Assembly: GCA_025403435.1 (NCBI GenBank)
Contig: CM046353.1
Span: 18,129,875-18,193,874, forward strand
Source: Artocarpus heterophyllus
Lineage: Eukaryota > Streptophyta > Magnoliopsida > Rosales > Moraceae
Reading direction: 5' to 3'
Length of the DNA: 64,000 nucleotides
Shown here: positions 33,975 to 44,300 of the stretch, in pieces
How positions within the stretch are numbered: position 1 is the first letter of the stretch
Layout: each line of letters starts with the position of its first letter
Program-made: the position numbers and the translations under genes
Notes under the pieces: generated by a model
The model's database searches: none
What the model was told of the DNA's origin: nothing
The model's input: the letters and a program-made list of their open reading frames with translations, nothing else

Positions 33975-35829
33975 AATGAGTCTAAGTTTCATGAGTTTAA
34001 ATGTTTCATATTTTGCCAATCTTGAGGGCATGTTTACACAATACCCATATGTGGTGTCTTTCGACACTTACTATAGGAGGAAGCCTCTCTTTGACGATTG
34101 TCCACTAAAAGCAGGAGTTTGAAGAAAGATTTGCTGAAGTTAGAGCATCAAGCGATAGGAAAACACTTTTCAAGTAATATCTTTACCTTCCCTTCTTTGT
34201 AATATATTTTTTTGTGTTGTGTGCTATTTTGATTTTAAAAAAATGTTGATCATTTATTTTGAAAATTTAAAATGAAGGCTATTAATTAAGTTTGTTTAGA
34301 ATGGCTGAGTTAAGGAGTTAAACTATTTTCTCTCGAGACGCATTCTAATGAGTTTAATTTTGTAAATGCAATTTGTTTGGATTTTCAAATAAATTTCAAT
34401 AACAAAATGTGTGTTTTGATTTTGTATTTTTCTTTAAAAAAAAACTTTGAAATTAAATTACTTAATAATTCAATTAAAATGGCTGAGATTAAGGAGGATA
34501 TCCTCTTGAAACGCATTTTAAAGAATTTGAAAAATAATTTTAATTTTCAAAAAAATAAATAAAGTCAAAGGAATCTGACTTTAAAAGACCCAATTTGTAA
34601 TATATTCTTATGTGTTTTGTTATTTTTTAGTTTTTGTTTATTAAGTTTGCTACAGATCATCTCTATAGTTGTGCTATTCAGGTTATATCTTTGTTTGCTC
34701 TCACTATTCTTTTTATACATTTAGGACAATGTACATTTTAGGTTGGGGGAGAGGGTTGTGCATGAGGGTTGTACTTCAAAATTTTGCTTAAAAATTGTGC
34801 TTCAATGTTGTACTATGCAAAAGTTTTTCGATTTTTCCCAATTTCTTTTATTTTGCTCTAGATTCTTGTACATTTTTCATTTTTGTGTGTTATTTTTTTT
34901 GGGTCATAAATTAAAAGAAAAATTAAAAAATGTTTTGTAAATATTAGTTTCTTAGTAATTAATGTGTTATTATTTTGTTTTGATTTTTGAATTTCATATT
35001 AACGTAATATCATTTTTCTATTCTTTTAATTATCTAATTTTATGGACTTTCAAAAGTTTGGTTTTATTTAACATTTTTATGTGTTTATTTTTCAATGTGT
35101 TTGTAAGCCATTCTTTTCACACATACACTATAATGCTTAATTGTGGTGGTAAGTCAAAGCTATGAATATTTGAGTTTTGTTATTTTGTGAAGATGAACAA
35201 TTGAAGGCAGTAACATTTTCAAAATTAAATAACTAATTAAAAATTAAAAAAAAAAGAAAAAAAAGAAATTGTAAATAAATAAAGTGTGTAATTATATAAA
35301 TTAATGAATAAATTTGGAAGTTTGGTTTCATAGCCTCTTTAACTCGAGTAAGTAAGTTCTAAGGGGTGCTTCAACACCTAGTACCTTAGACTAACTGGCC
35401 TGAGAGTTACTAACCCAAAGCTCGTCAAACGGGCTATGGAGAAAGCTTAAGGGAACTAAGCATTGCACTATCCATAATTGTCAAGTTTGTATATATTTCT
35501 ATTTTATGTTTCTGCCCTTTAATTGTTCCAAATCAATAATTTGAAGTGTTGCTGCCTGCAGGAGTGATTTGAAGCAAAATATCATAACAATAATATTTCT
35601 AGTTTTGGATGAAACTTCATAATTATTCATTATCTCCCTTTTTCTGCACTAAGTTTGGCTTGTATACATTTTGTTAAATAGCATATAAATTGTTCAAATA
35701 AAATTTTTGTTTTGTTAGTCTATCTAGTTAAATAAGTCAAATTATAGTTAAATGATTTTCATTGTATGATTATTTAGTAAATCATTTTAAAATAATATCG
35801 CTTTAATTGCTAGGGACTAGCAATAAGCT
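33975..35829 (+). other. Element D non-coding 3' internal region
   Basis: AT-rich, with no pol or env frame. It contains a diverged ~50-bp direct repeat (34,299-34,350 and 34,478-34,522, sharing AATGGCTGAG...TTAAGGAG...ACGCATT) and an internal purine tract GGTTGGGGGAGAGG at 34,741-34,754. Small frames here show no protein resemblance. Confidence 0.6.
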
Positions 35830-35841
35830 GGTTGGGGGGTG
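35830..35841 (+). other. Element D polypurine tract
   Basis: A G-rich stretch (GTTGGGGGGTG) immediately upstream of the 3' LTR start TGATGAGACC. Confidence 0.7.
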
Positions 35842-37955
35842 TGATGAGACCGTAAAAGTGTATATTTTGCAACACTTAAATCATTTATTTATGCTTTTAT
35901 TTCTCATTAAATCCTCTAATTAATAACATTTTTGTGTTAATAAGTATTTTTGTGTCTTAGTGTGAAATGTGTTTAAAAATGTGTTTTTAGTGTGTTTTTA
36001 TGTTTAATAATATTTTTGGTAATTTTTAGAGTCATTTCAGTGTGTTAAATAAGTGTTTAGTTTGTAAATAGTTAAAACCGTAAAAATAAGGTGCAGTTAT
36101 TTTATTTTGAGTCTTAATGTGTTTGATAATGTGTTTTAAGTTTGTAAATATGTCCTACTATATTTTTAGTAATTTTTAAAAATATTTTCAAGTCATAAAA
36201 ATCATATCTGTGCTAAACCAAAAAAGACTAAAAATTTTACAATTTCTTATCTATTTTTAATTAATTTTATGTGTTTTAATGTAACATAAATATTTTATTA
36301 TTTTTATAAATATTATGTTTGTAAAATAATTAATTTTAGTGTGTTTGTGAATTTTATATTTAAAATCTGGAGGAAGAACGGAGTAAAAAAGGACAAAATC
36401 AGACATCACATGCATCAAAAAAATTTAAAAAATAAAATTTGAAAATTGGAAGACACGTGGCGTGTTTCTGGCCCTTGGATGAGCTGCCAAATCGATCCAA
36501 ACCGTTCGCGTGTCAGCATGACATCCATTACATCAGCGAGTTTCAACAGTGCGGTCCACGTGTTGATCTGTGATTCGCTAGTGTATTACATGCGCAGACA
36601 GTTCTCACGCCGTCAGAGAGTGATTCAGGCCTTGTCCAATCATGTACATTCATTTCAACGTGCAGTCGTTCTTCCAGCCACTGGATCGAATTTGCTGTCC
36701 AATCTAACGGTCTCTGTTTGTGGGCCACGCGGCTCCACCTGGGCCCATTTCTTGTTCGTCTAGGAGCCGTTGGATTGCCTTTTCAACGATCTAGATTGCG
36801 CCTGACTGAAGCTTCTAGCCATCGTGCCACAGAGAATCTCAGCAAGCTTCACATGCGCTGATGAAGGCCCAGTGCGAAGAAAAAGAGAGGGAAATTTGGA
36901 TCATTATGATCCATTTTTCAACGCTTAAACAGTATAAATAATTGAAAGAATCTCTCAATAGTAATTCTTAAGGCCTATAAATACTGAGGCATTTGCCTCA
37001 GTTCAGGCACCCCTTCAGGCCTTTGGCCCTCTTTCTCCTTCTTTTCCTTTTTGCTGAGTTAGACTCAACAGTAACCTTTTTAGGTATAAAATAATGTCTA
37101 AATTAGAGTAGAGTGTCTAGTGAGGCAGAGAGATGATCTTATATGCATAGTATTTTGGTATCGATTTTAAATTTTTGTGGAATAAATTATATCTTTTTGT
37201 TTTCAATAATTATTGTTAATGTTGTTATGTTGTCAATTTTTACATAAATTCAGTCATGTTTTTTTATGTAATTTAATTGTGTTGCATAGTTAATATTAAT
37301 AATAATGAAATTATGCTTAATTTTATGGAATGTCTTTTACTGCAGTATGACTTGTTATATTGTTGATTCTAGATATTTCATAAGACAAAGCGCTGCTGGA
37401 GTTAATGTATAAATTTATTCCACTAAAATATATTAATTTTAATTTGTTATTATCTTTTCTATCTTAAAATTATGTTGATTATAATTGTAGTGACAGCGGT
37501 TATAATTTTCATAATTAGTGGACTTAATCATTAGTGAGAGATGATTATTTTGCTATTTTTATAGGAAGACCCTTACTACATTATCGCTTGCTATATTGTC
37601 GCTCTAGGTTGACTTGGAAAAATAGTAAAAGTGCTTGCAATTAACGAGAAAAGATATAATAAATCAAATGCTTTAGATAATTATTAATTAGAGGTAAAAT
37701 TCCATACTAGTTGCGGAACATACAAAGGATTCTCAAAGCTTCACCACTTTAATTTTATGTTTTAAATTTTGAATAAAAAAATCACAAATATATTTCTTTT
37801 ACTTTTAAACTTTTCTTTCAAAAACTGCTTAAGTCCTTGACCGTTTATATTTATCATTCTCTCGAGTTACAAATTTTCATCTCCCTGTGGATACGACAAC
37901 ATTTCTATACTACAAACGTCCGCCATTTAGAGAGAAACATTTTTGGGCATTACCA
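35842..37955 (+). repeat. Element D 3' LTR
   Basis: It starts TGATGAGACC, ends ATTACCA, and is followed by ATATA. It contains an ABRE-like ACGTGGC at 36,455-36,461, a G-box at 36,557-36,562, TATAAATA at 36,976-36,983 and an 8-bp-stem hairpin CTGAGGCA-TT-TGCCTCAG at 36,984-37,001. Confidence 0.9.
36454..36562 (+). promoter_or_regulatory. G-box/ABRE-like motifs in element D U3
   Basis: CACGTGGC (36,454-36,461) and CACGTG (36,557-36,562), 420-520 bp upstream of the TATA box. The second is conserved in the 5' LTR (21,798-21,803); the first is mutated there (ACACATGGCG). G-boxes bind bZIP and bHLH factors; a role here is inference. Confidence 0.4.
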
Positions 37956-37960
37956 ATATA

Positions 37961-38598
37961 ATAAGAGAGGTAAATATAAATTAAACCTAGCTCTTATTAT
38001 GAACTATTTATGGATGACTGACTTATATGTAATGATTATATCAATGGACTACTCGCTAATTTTCTTTGAGTAATTTCACTATAATTTTAAGAGTTCAGTT
38101 TCAGGTTTTTAGTAGAGTAACACTGAAATTAATAAATTTGACACATTAATTAAATAGTTTAATTAATTGTCAAATTTATTAGAGTTTGCGTTATAGGTCC
38201 ATAGGTCTCCAATGCTGCCTCTATAACACTGATTTAATGTATAGAATGAATTATACATAGTTAATTTGGAATTATTATATTCTAGATTAATTATTTCACA
38301 CTTGAGTTATAAATATGATACAAAAAAATATTTTCTGTGACACATAAAGTAATGTGATAAATCTTGTCACATTTAACTGAGCATTAATTAATTAATTAAT
38401 TGATAATATTTGAATAATATAATTATTTAAATATAATTTTAATTTAAAATTTATTCTTAAATAAATAAGATTTATTTTTGAATTTTAATATATATATAAG
38501 ATTTTATTATATATTAATATATATATAAACGTAAATCTTGTTTACGTTGTTTTATTTAAATTAAAAAAAAGGTATATATGTTAACGTGGTTTTCACGT

Positions 38599-38630
<32 letters not shown>

Positions 38631-38711
38631 GTATATAAACTTCACGCTAACGTGAAGTTCACGTTATATATATATATACACACTTAAAGAATCAAAGAAG
38701 ATTTGGTTTTA

Positions 38712-38749
<38 letters not shown>

Positions 38750-39404
38750 TATGTATATATATTTACGTACATAGATTCTGTTGTTTTCAAATGGATAAAC
38801 AGTTTTTTGTTTTTTGAATTAATATATATGTGATATATATTGAGTATACGTAGGAGTTGTGGTAGATAGATTTTTTAGTGGATTTCTCCGCTTATTCCAC
38901 CACATATGTTAAGGAGATTTTATCTCCTGATGTGGGTATGTGATATCCCATTTAAATTGAAATTAATTGAAAAATAACTAATTGCTCAAATATAAAAAGA
39001 TAGAGGTAACAATTTTCTCTAGAGAGATCAATCTTTTTTCATGTAACTTTTGCAAAATACTCAGAGAAAAAAACTGAGAGTTCTTCTCTAGAAAAAAAAA
39101 AAAAAAGTTTGTTATCTCATGTATTGAGTACATAGCAGATCTAGAAAAGTGTGAGGTAAATTCATTCTTGCAGTTTGACGCCCACTTGTCTTTCCATTGG
39201 TGTGGAGGCTTGGCTTGGAAGATCATGGTGTCAAAGAGGAAAGCTAGGATCTCTGATAAGTCTTCAAAAGGTTGGTAAAAATTCCCAAAGCTTTCTATTA
39301 TTAATTAAAATTATATTGCTATTCCCGATAAACAAAGTTTTCAAAAAATTTTTGTTTGTCAATAATCCGTTCCGTCCGCTGAGTTTTCATATTTAATTCC
39401 AATA
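37961..39404 (+). repeat. Element B 3' LTR, distal part
   Basis: Continuation of the LTR interrupted at 21,082, ending near TTCCAATA before an unrelated repeat. It holds (AT)n tracts at 38,605-38,625 and 38,717-38,745 and small hairpins such as AACTTCACG-CTAA-CGTGAAGTT near 38,638. The exact 3' end is inferred because the 5' LTR is lost. Confidence 0.65.
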
Positions 39405-39932
39405 GGAACCTATCAGGCGGTTGGCATATCTTTGTTTCAAGTTGGAATCTAGTATGTTCGAGCTTTAGAACTACTAGGTTACAATCCAGCATCCCGCGTT
39501 GGCGACTAGAGATAGTTGATGCTTTTTTATTTCAAAGTAAATATGTTGGAATTTGGTAGGTTCCAATGTTAGAACCTACCAGATTATAAACTGGCACCCC
39601 ACGTCGAAAATCATAGGCTATTGGTGCTTTTTTGTTTTAAAGAAAATATGTTAAAATTTGATAGGCTCCAGCTTTGGAACTTACCAGGTTACAATCCAAC
39701 ACCCTGCACCGACGACCAGAGATAATTAGTGCTTATTTGTTTTAAAGAAAATATATAAGAATCTGGTAGGTTGCAATTTTGAAATCTATCGGGTTGATTA
39801 AAGAAGGAAGGGTATTTTAAACTTTTAATAAATCACCTTCTTTTTATCAAAATGACAATCTTGAAAAGAGCCTTTTAGAAAGGTACTCTTAAAGAGGTGC
39901 TCCTTCTAAGAAGACATTATTGTAAGTTGCCC
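39405..39932 (-). repeat. MULE-like end with ~113-bp subterminal repeats (fragment)
   Basis: At least three imperfect copies of a ~113-bp unit (each with a 'ggttacaatccagcaccc' phrase, GGTTCCAA and 'ttttaaagaaaatatgtt') lead to an end reading GTAAGTTGCCC. In reverse this corresponds to the GAGCAACTTAC end of the element at 789-2559. The other end is missing, probably separated by the nest or the gap. Confidence 0.45.
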
Positions 39933-40480
39933 TTTTTTAAATGAGCTAAATGCTATAAAGGTTCAACATACTTTTGTTGTCCCCCGCAGTACTTCCATTT
40001 AAAGCGTGATTTTTTATGCCCTCATCATAATGCTGTAGGTTTTAGCAACTACCCAAGCTCCACTTAACTGCAAGTAGAAGTTTTTATATCTTTGGAGAAA
40101 TTCACTTGTCAAAGCTCAAGGCATTATTAGTCCCTTTTGAAAAGATGAACTTTCATTTTTTCCCCTGCTTTAAATATTTTAGGCACAAGATTTATGACAG
40201 ATTTTACTAGCCGTTATTGTCATGCAATTGATCCCTCAATGTCTGTTATTTTCCTTCCAAGATTTGCACCAAACAATATTTTTTAACATTAGTTCACACA
40301 ACTCAATCAAGATTAAACGGTTGCAACCTCTTATCTAAGTCGCTGGAAATCAACATCTCAGATTGACAACTTTAGGCAAATAGTGTGCTTACAAGAATGA
40401 ACAGTAGGAAATGCTCAAGCTAAATCAGCTTCTTCTTTTTTTCTTTCTTTTTTTTTTTCTTCTTATAATCGAGTACAAAT
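39933..40480. other. Intergenic DNA downstream of the glycosyltransferase gene
   Basis: No gene or element recognised. It separates the retrotransposon nest from the 3' end of the minus-strand gene. Confidence 0.5.
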
Positions 40481-40483
40481 AAC

Positions 40484-40489
40484 TTTATT
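40484..40489 (-). terminator. Possible polyadenylation signal of the glycosyltransferase gene
   Basis: AATAAA on the minus strand, about 430 bp after the stop codon. A 3' UTR of this length is plausible, but no poly(A) site can be proved from sequence. Confidence 0.35.
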
Positions 40490-40920
40490 CCAATTAAAAT
40501 TGTTCTTTCCCAAATAATATACAGAGTAATAAAAGAATAAATACTCTACTCACTAAACTGATGAAAAAGAATCTCAATGAATGTAGGTTTAATATAATCC
40601 CCAAAGAACCCTTTTATATCCTCTTGTCCACTTGAGATGACAAGGTAGGACTATTTCAGGTGCTGGCAAGCCACAAGCGCTGGAAGCTTCTCTTCTCTCC
40701 ATTCGCCCTCATTGAGTGTATATATCCAGTAAAAAGAAAAAAGAGAAAAAAAAAAAAAAACTGTAGTGTAATATATCGATGTCGTTAGAAAGAATTGACC
40801 GTGTCCTCAATCCTCAGGTCACTTACAAATTCCTGTGTTGAGAAATTATGGTCAGGGTAGCCATGTTAAAAGTCAGTCTTCGTGAGACAGAATTCAACCA
40901 TTTTGGATACCACAAGCTTC

Positions 40921-41310
40921 CTATCCTCCTAGAGACTTCTGCTTGTATCCATATTTCATCCTTTCATATAATTTCTCTCTTGTTTTCCTTTTCTTGTCCA
41001 TCTTTAGCCTATATCTTTGTTCCCTCTCCCTTTCATATATACCTTGCCAATGCACTTCCCCAGTTAGCGGCCATAACCACATCCCTCTGGGATGGTCACC
41101 ATCATCTGCAGCCTCTGCTAGATCTTCATCCATTATTTTTAACAAGGTGTAATTGAAGTATTTTGCCCACATAAATTCTTTGCGTTGCTTGACTGGGTGT
41201 TGCTCTTCCAAAGAACCAGAGTGCGGATCTATGTAAACCATTTTGCGTGCACTATGATAAGCCCAGACATTGACAAGGACTTCTAACATCCGACAGTAAC
41301 AATGTTTTTT
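40921..41310 (-). CDS. Glycosyltransferase last exon
   Basis: 390 bp encoding KKHCYCRMLEVLVNVWAYHS, FMWAKYFNYTLLKIMDEDL, WLWPLTGEVHWQGIYERERE and a Lys/Arg-rich tail ending KQKSLGG, with TAG at 40,921-40,923. Confidence 0.93.
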   Translation of the reverse strand, partial: KKHCYCRMLEVLVNVWAYHSARKMVYIDPHSGSLEEQHPVKQRKEFMWAKYFNYTLLKIMDEDLAEAADDGDHPRGMWLWPLTGEVHWQGIYEREREQRYRLKMDKKRKTREKLYERMKYGYKQKSLGG

Positions 41311-44300
41311 CTGCTCATAAATTAAGAATATAGGAACGTTAAAACACCACTTGGACCTGCGAACATAAATATGAGAATCTGCACGACTTACCTCGATGTC
41401 TGAAGAACCTAACAAACACGTATTTCCTTCACTAATATTGGCGTGCAAGGCATCAAGAGAATCAGCAAACATCCTGCGGTTCAATTATGAAATCTAAGTT
41501 TTGGTCTCCTCAACACTCAGCTAGCACTTTTATATGGAGGAGCTATCACTGATAAAACAGAAAATTCTGTAAGAGCCTCTGAACAATACCTGGCAAACAT
41601 AACAAACTCCAGGAATGAAGCGGTCGGCATAACCCAACTATGCATCGCAGACCAGTGACCACCATCTTCAGGCATGGGGGGAAGAGCTTCTATTTGCAAT
41701 GGCAAGCCATACATCCTCCGAAATGCATCTTCAAAAGCAGTTCTGCACGCATTTTTAAGCAAGTATAATTTGGAGAAAATCAAATTCCCGGTTGAAATAT
41801 ATACATACATGCACACAGGATGTGTGTGTTTGTGTGCGTGTGTGTGTGTGTGTGTTGTATCTTTGCCTCACTAAGAAGCAGGTTAGAATTGTCTTTTAAT
41901 GGCCCTTTGCATCATTAAGAAGCTGCTGGCTAAGCTGGTTACAAGTGTCTTTTAGTCGTGTATCCCCTATTTATTTCTCGTATTGGCACTATTACAAAGA
42001 AGTTGTTTAAAAAGGCGATCGAGGCGCGCCTCACATCGAGGCGGTAGATTAGCTTTTCAAGGCTTAAGCCTTGAATGTCTTAGGGAGGCATACGCCTTTT
42101 TTCATTGGGGCATATGCCTTGAGGCGTTTTCGCCTCAAGGCTATTGTGGCGTGAGCCTCAGATGGAAGGCCTGTTTGGGCCTGTTTTCAGCCCCTCTTTT
42201 TTTTTTGGTTAAAAAAAGCCAGCCCAATACCCAAAATTGGGCTTTATTATGATAAAAGCAAGCAAAAGATTTTAGAAACCTAACTCTACTCTCCTTCTGT
42301 GACATTTCTTCATTGGCAGCCCCATCTTCATCAGCAGCCCCATCATCCTCAGCAACGCATGCAACTTCCGAGCCTACTCCCCTCTGAGCAGCGACCTACA
42401 CTTGAGTGACGACCCACCGGCGGCAGCAACCTTTAGTTTCCGACCTCCTCTCAGGTTTTTTTTTTTTTTTCCTTTTCTTTTATTTTCTACTGTAGTTTTT
42501 TTTTCCCTCTTATCTACTGCAGCCATGAATGCTGTAATTTAGGGCTGCACAAAAACTGCCCCGTTTACCTTAACCTAAATCTTAAATAAAAAAAAAAAAG
42601 AAACTCGTGTAGACATGAAATAATATTGAACTAATTTGCATGTACTAGCTCTGAGTTTTTCCTTCAAAGGGAACTCCCGCGAAAGTAGTTGATTGGTCAT
42701 GCAGACACCCTGCATCATGTCATCCTAGTTATACTAATTAACAATAGGAGTTATATGACATAGCTCTTCCTTTTTTTCTTTGGCAAAACCCCATCAGAAA
42801 CTCACATTGTTGAGGGAAACAGATAAATATCTCCCTTTGTTTTGGTTTGTTTCCCCTATTAGCCCTGTTTTCCTCTGTTTCTTCTCTGTTTAGCCCTGGC
42901 TTCCTCTGTTTTTCCTGTTATCCCCTGGCTTTTTGTTACCTATATTAGCCCTACGTAAAAAACGAGGTGGTCCTGTGACCTGTCCCAAATGAGTCAAGCA
43001 TGTGATTCCAATAAAAGAAATTGAGAAAGCTCTTCATATTCATATTTTTTATTGATTCTCCTATTTTCAATGTGATATATAATGTTGTTTGTTGATTGAG
43101 CCACCTCTGAGCATTTACTGATTCTCCTAAAAATTATACTCGGTGAAGAAGAAGAAGAAATAATACTCGGTGGAGAGTGTGCTACGTGTGTGTTGTTTTT
43201 ATGGATTTACACATTATACATCTGGTGTCATTATTTGTAGTATCAATAAAATGAATGAAAGTGGCCTTTCAAAACTCCAAACTAGATAAGTTCATTGTTT
43301 TATGTTAATTCTGAATTTTTTCTTCTTTTGAAATTCTCCACAAATAATTTTCCCATAGGAAATTAAAAAATCAAGATTTTTTTTTTTTTTTTTTTGAGGT
43401 GGAAAGAAACCATATAGTTTATGGACCACTAGGTATGTTCTCCACATCTTTTAATATGAAGAATGAAGCCAAATTGGAAAAGCTATTCCTATTTTTCTCA
43501 TTTCAGACAAAAGAAACTTCTTTTCTCTTCATAAAGTTGGATGTTACAAAAGAAAAAGAGTCTCTATTCTCTAGATTTATTTTCATTTTTTTTTATTTAA
43601 CAATATCTGTACTCTATTTGTTTTCATTTTTTTAGAACATTGCCAAGTGACAACATTAGGCTCAATAGTTTGGTTTACTGATTGTTTGTTCAAGAATCAT
43701 GTTACTTATGTTTCCATGATAGTTATTTTGCTTGGTCTGATAGTTATTTTGTTTTCTCAAAAAAGAAAAAAAATAGTGTGCTATATAACAGTAGCATTTC
43801 TTTTTATAATATGAATAATAACGTATTTATTTTTTTTTCTTTTAATGTATTTTTTAAATCATTTTCTTAGTTTATTATAATGGCTGGCGGTGCAAAGAGA
43901 GAGGATCCCGCTTGGAAATATAGTACTCAAAGTGAACAGAGTGCAAAAAAAATGCTATGTTTATTTAGGGCCCGTTTGTTTCGATACTCGAATCACGGTT
44001 TGAATCATTTTGCTACAGTATTTTCTCTCACAATAATTTAAATCTTCATTCAAATACTCTATTCAAATACTCGAACCAAACGGGCCCTTAGAATGCAAGT
44101 TTTGCAAGAAGAGAATAATGGGAGGTGTTAAAAGATTGAAGGATCATTTGGCAAGCACATGCCATAATGTTGGACCATGTCTACAAGTGCCGGAAAAAGG
44201 AATGTCTTGACTATTTAGAAGGTTATTCTGATGCAAAACAAATAGATCATAGGAGCATGGAAGAAATGATTTCTAATGGTTCTAATTTTGGAAGTGCTCA

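Larger units (their letters stand above)
21083..37955 (+). mobile_element. Gypsy-type gag-only LTR retrotransposon D, with element C nested in its 5' LTR
   Basis: LTRs of about 2.0-2.1 kb start TGATGAGAC at 21,083 and 35,842. The element is flanked by ATATA at 21,078-21,082 and 37,956-37,960. Its PBS resembles the tRNA-Asp site common in plant Ty3/gypsy elements. The internal 3.1 kb encodes only a Gag-like protein; no protease, RT, RNase H or integrase is recognisable. This matches the terminal-repeat-plus-gag (TR-GAG or LARD-like) non-autonomous class. Element C sits inside the 5' LTR. Confidence 0.85.

Noticed and set aside
38600..38750. (AT)n tracts and small hairpins considered as a replication origin or matrix attachment site
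   Set aside because: They fall inside the B LTR and are ordinary AT microsatellites; nothing further supports an origin.
41983..42252. 89-codon frame at the left end of the hAT element
   Set aside because: It is made of the GAGGC/GCCTC subterminal repeats and has no protein similarity.
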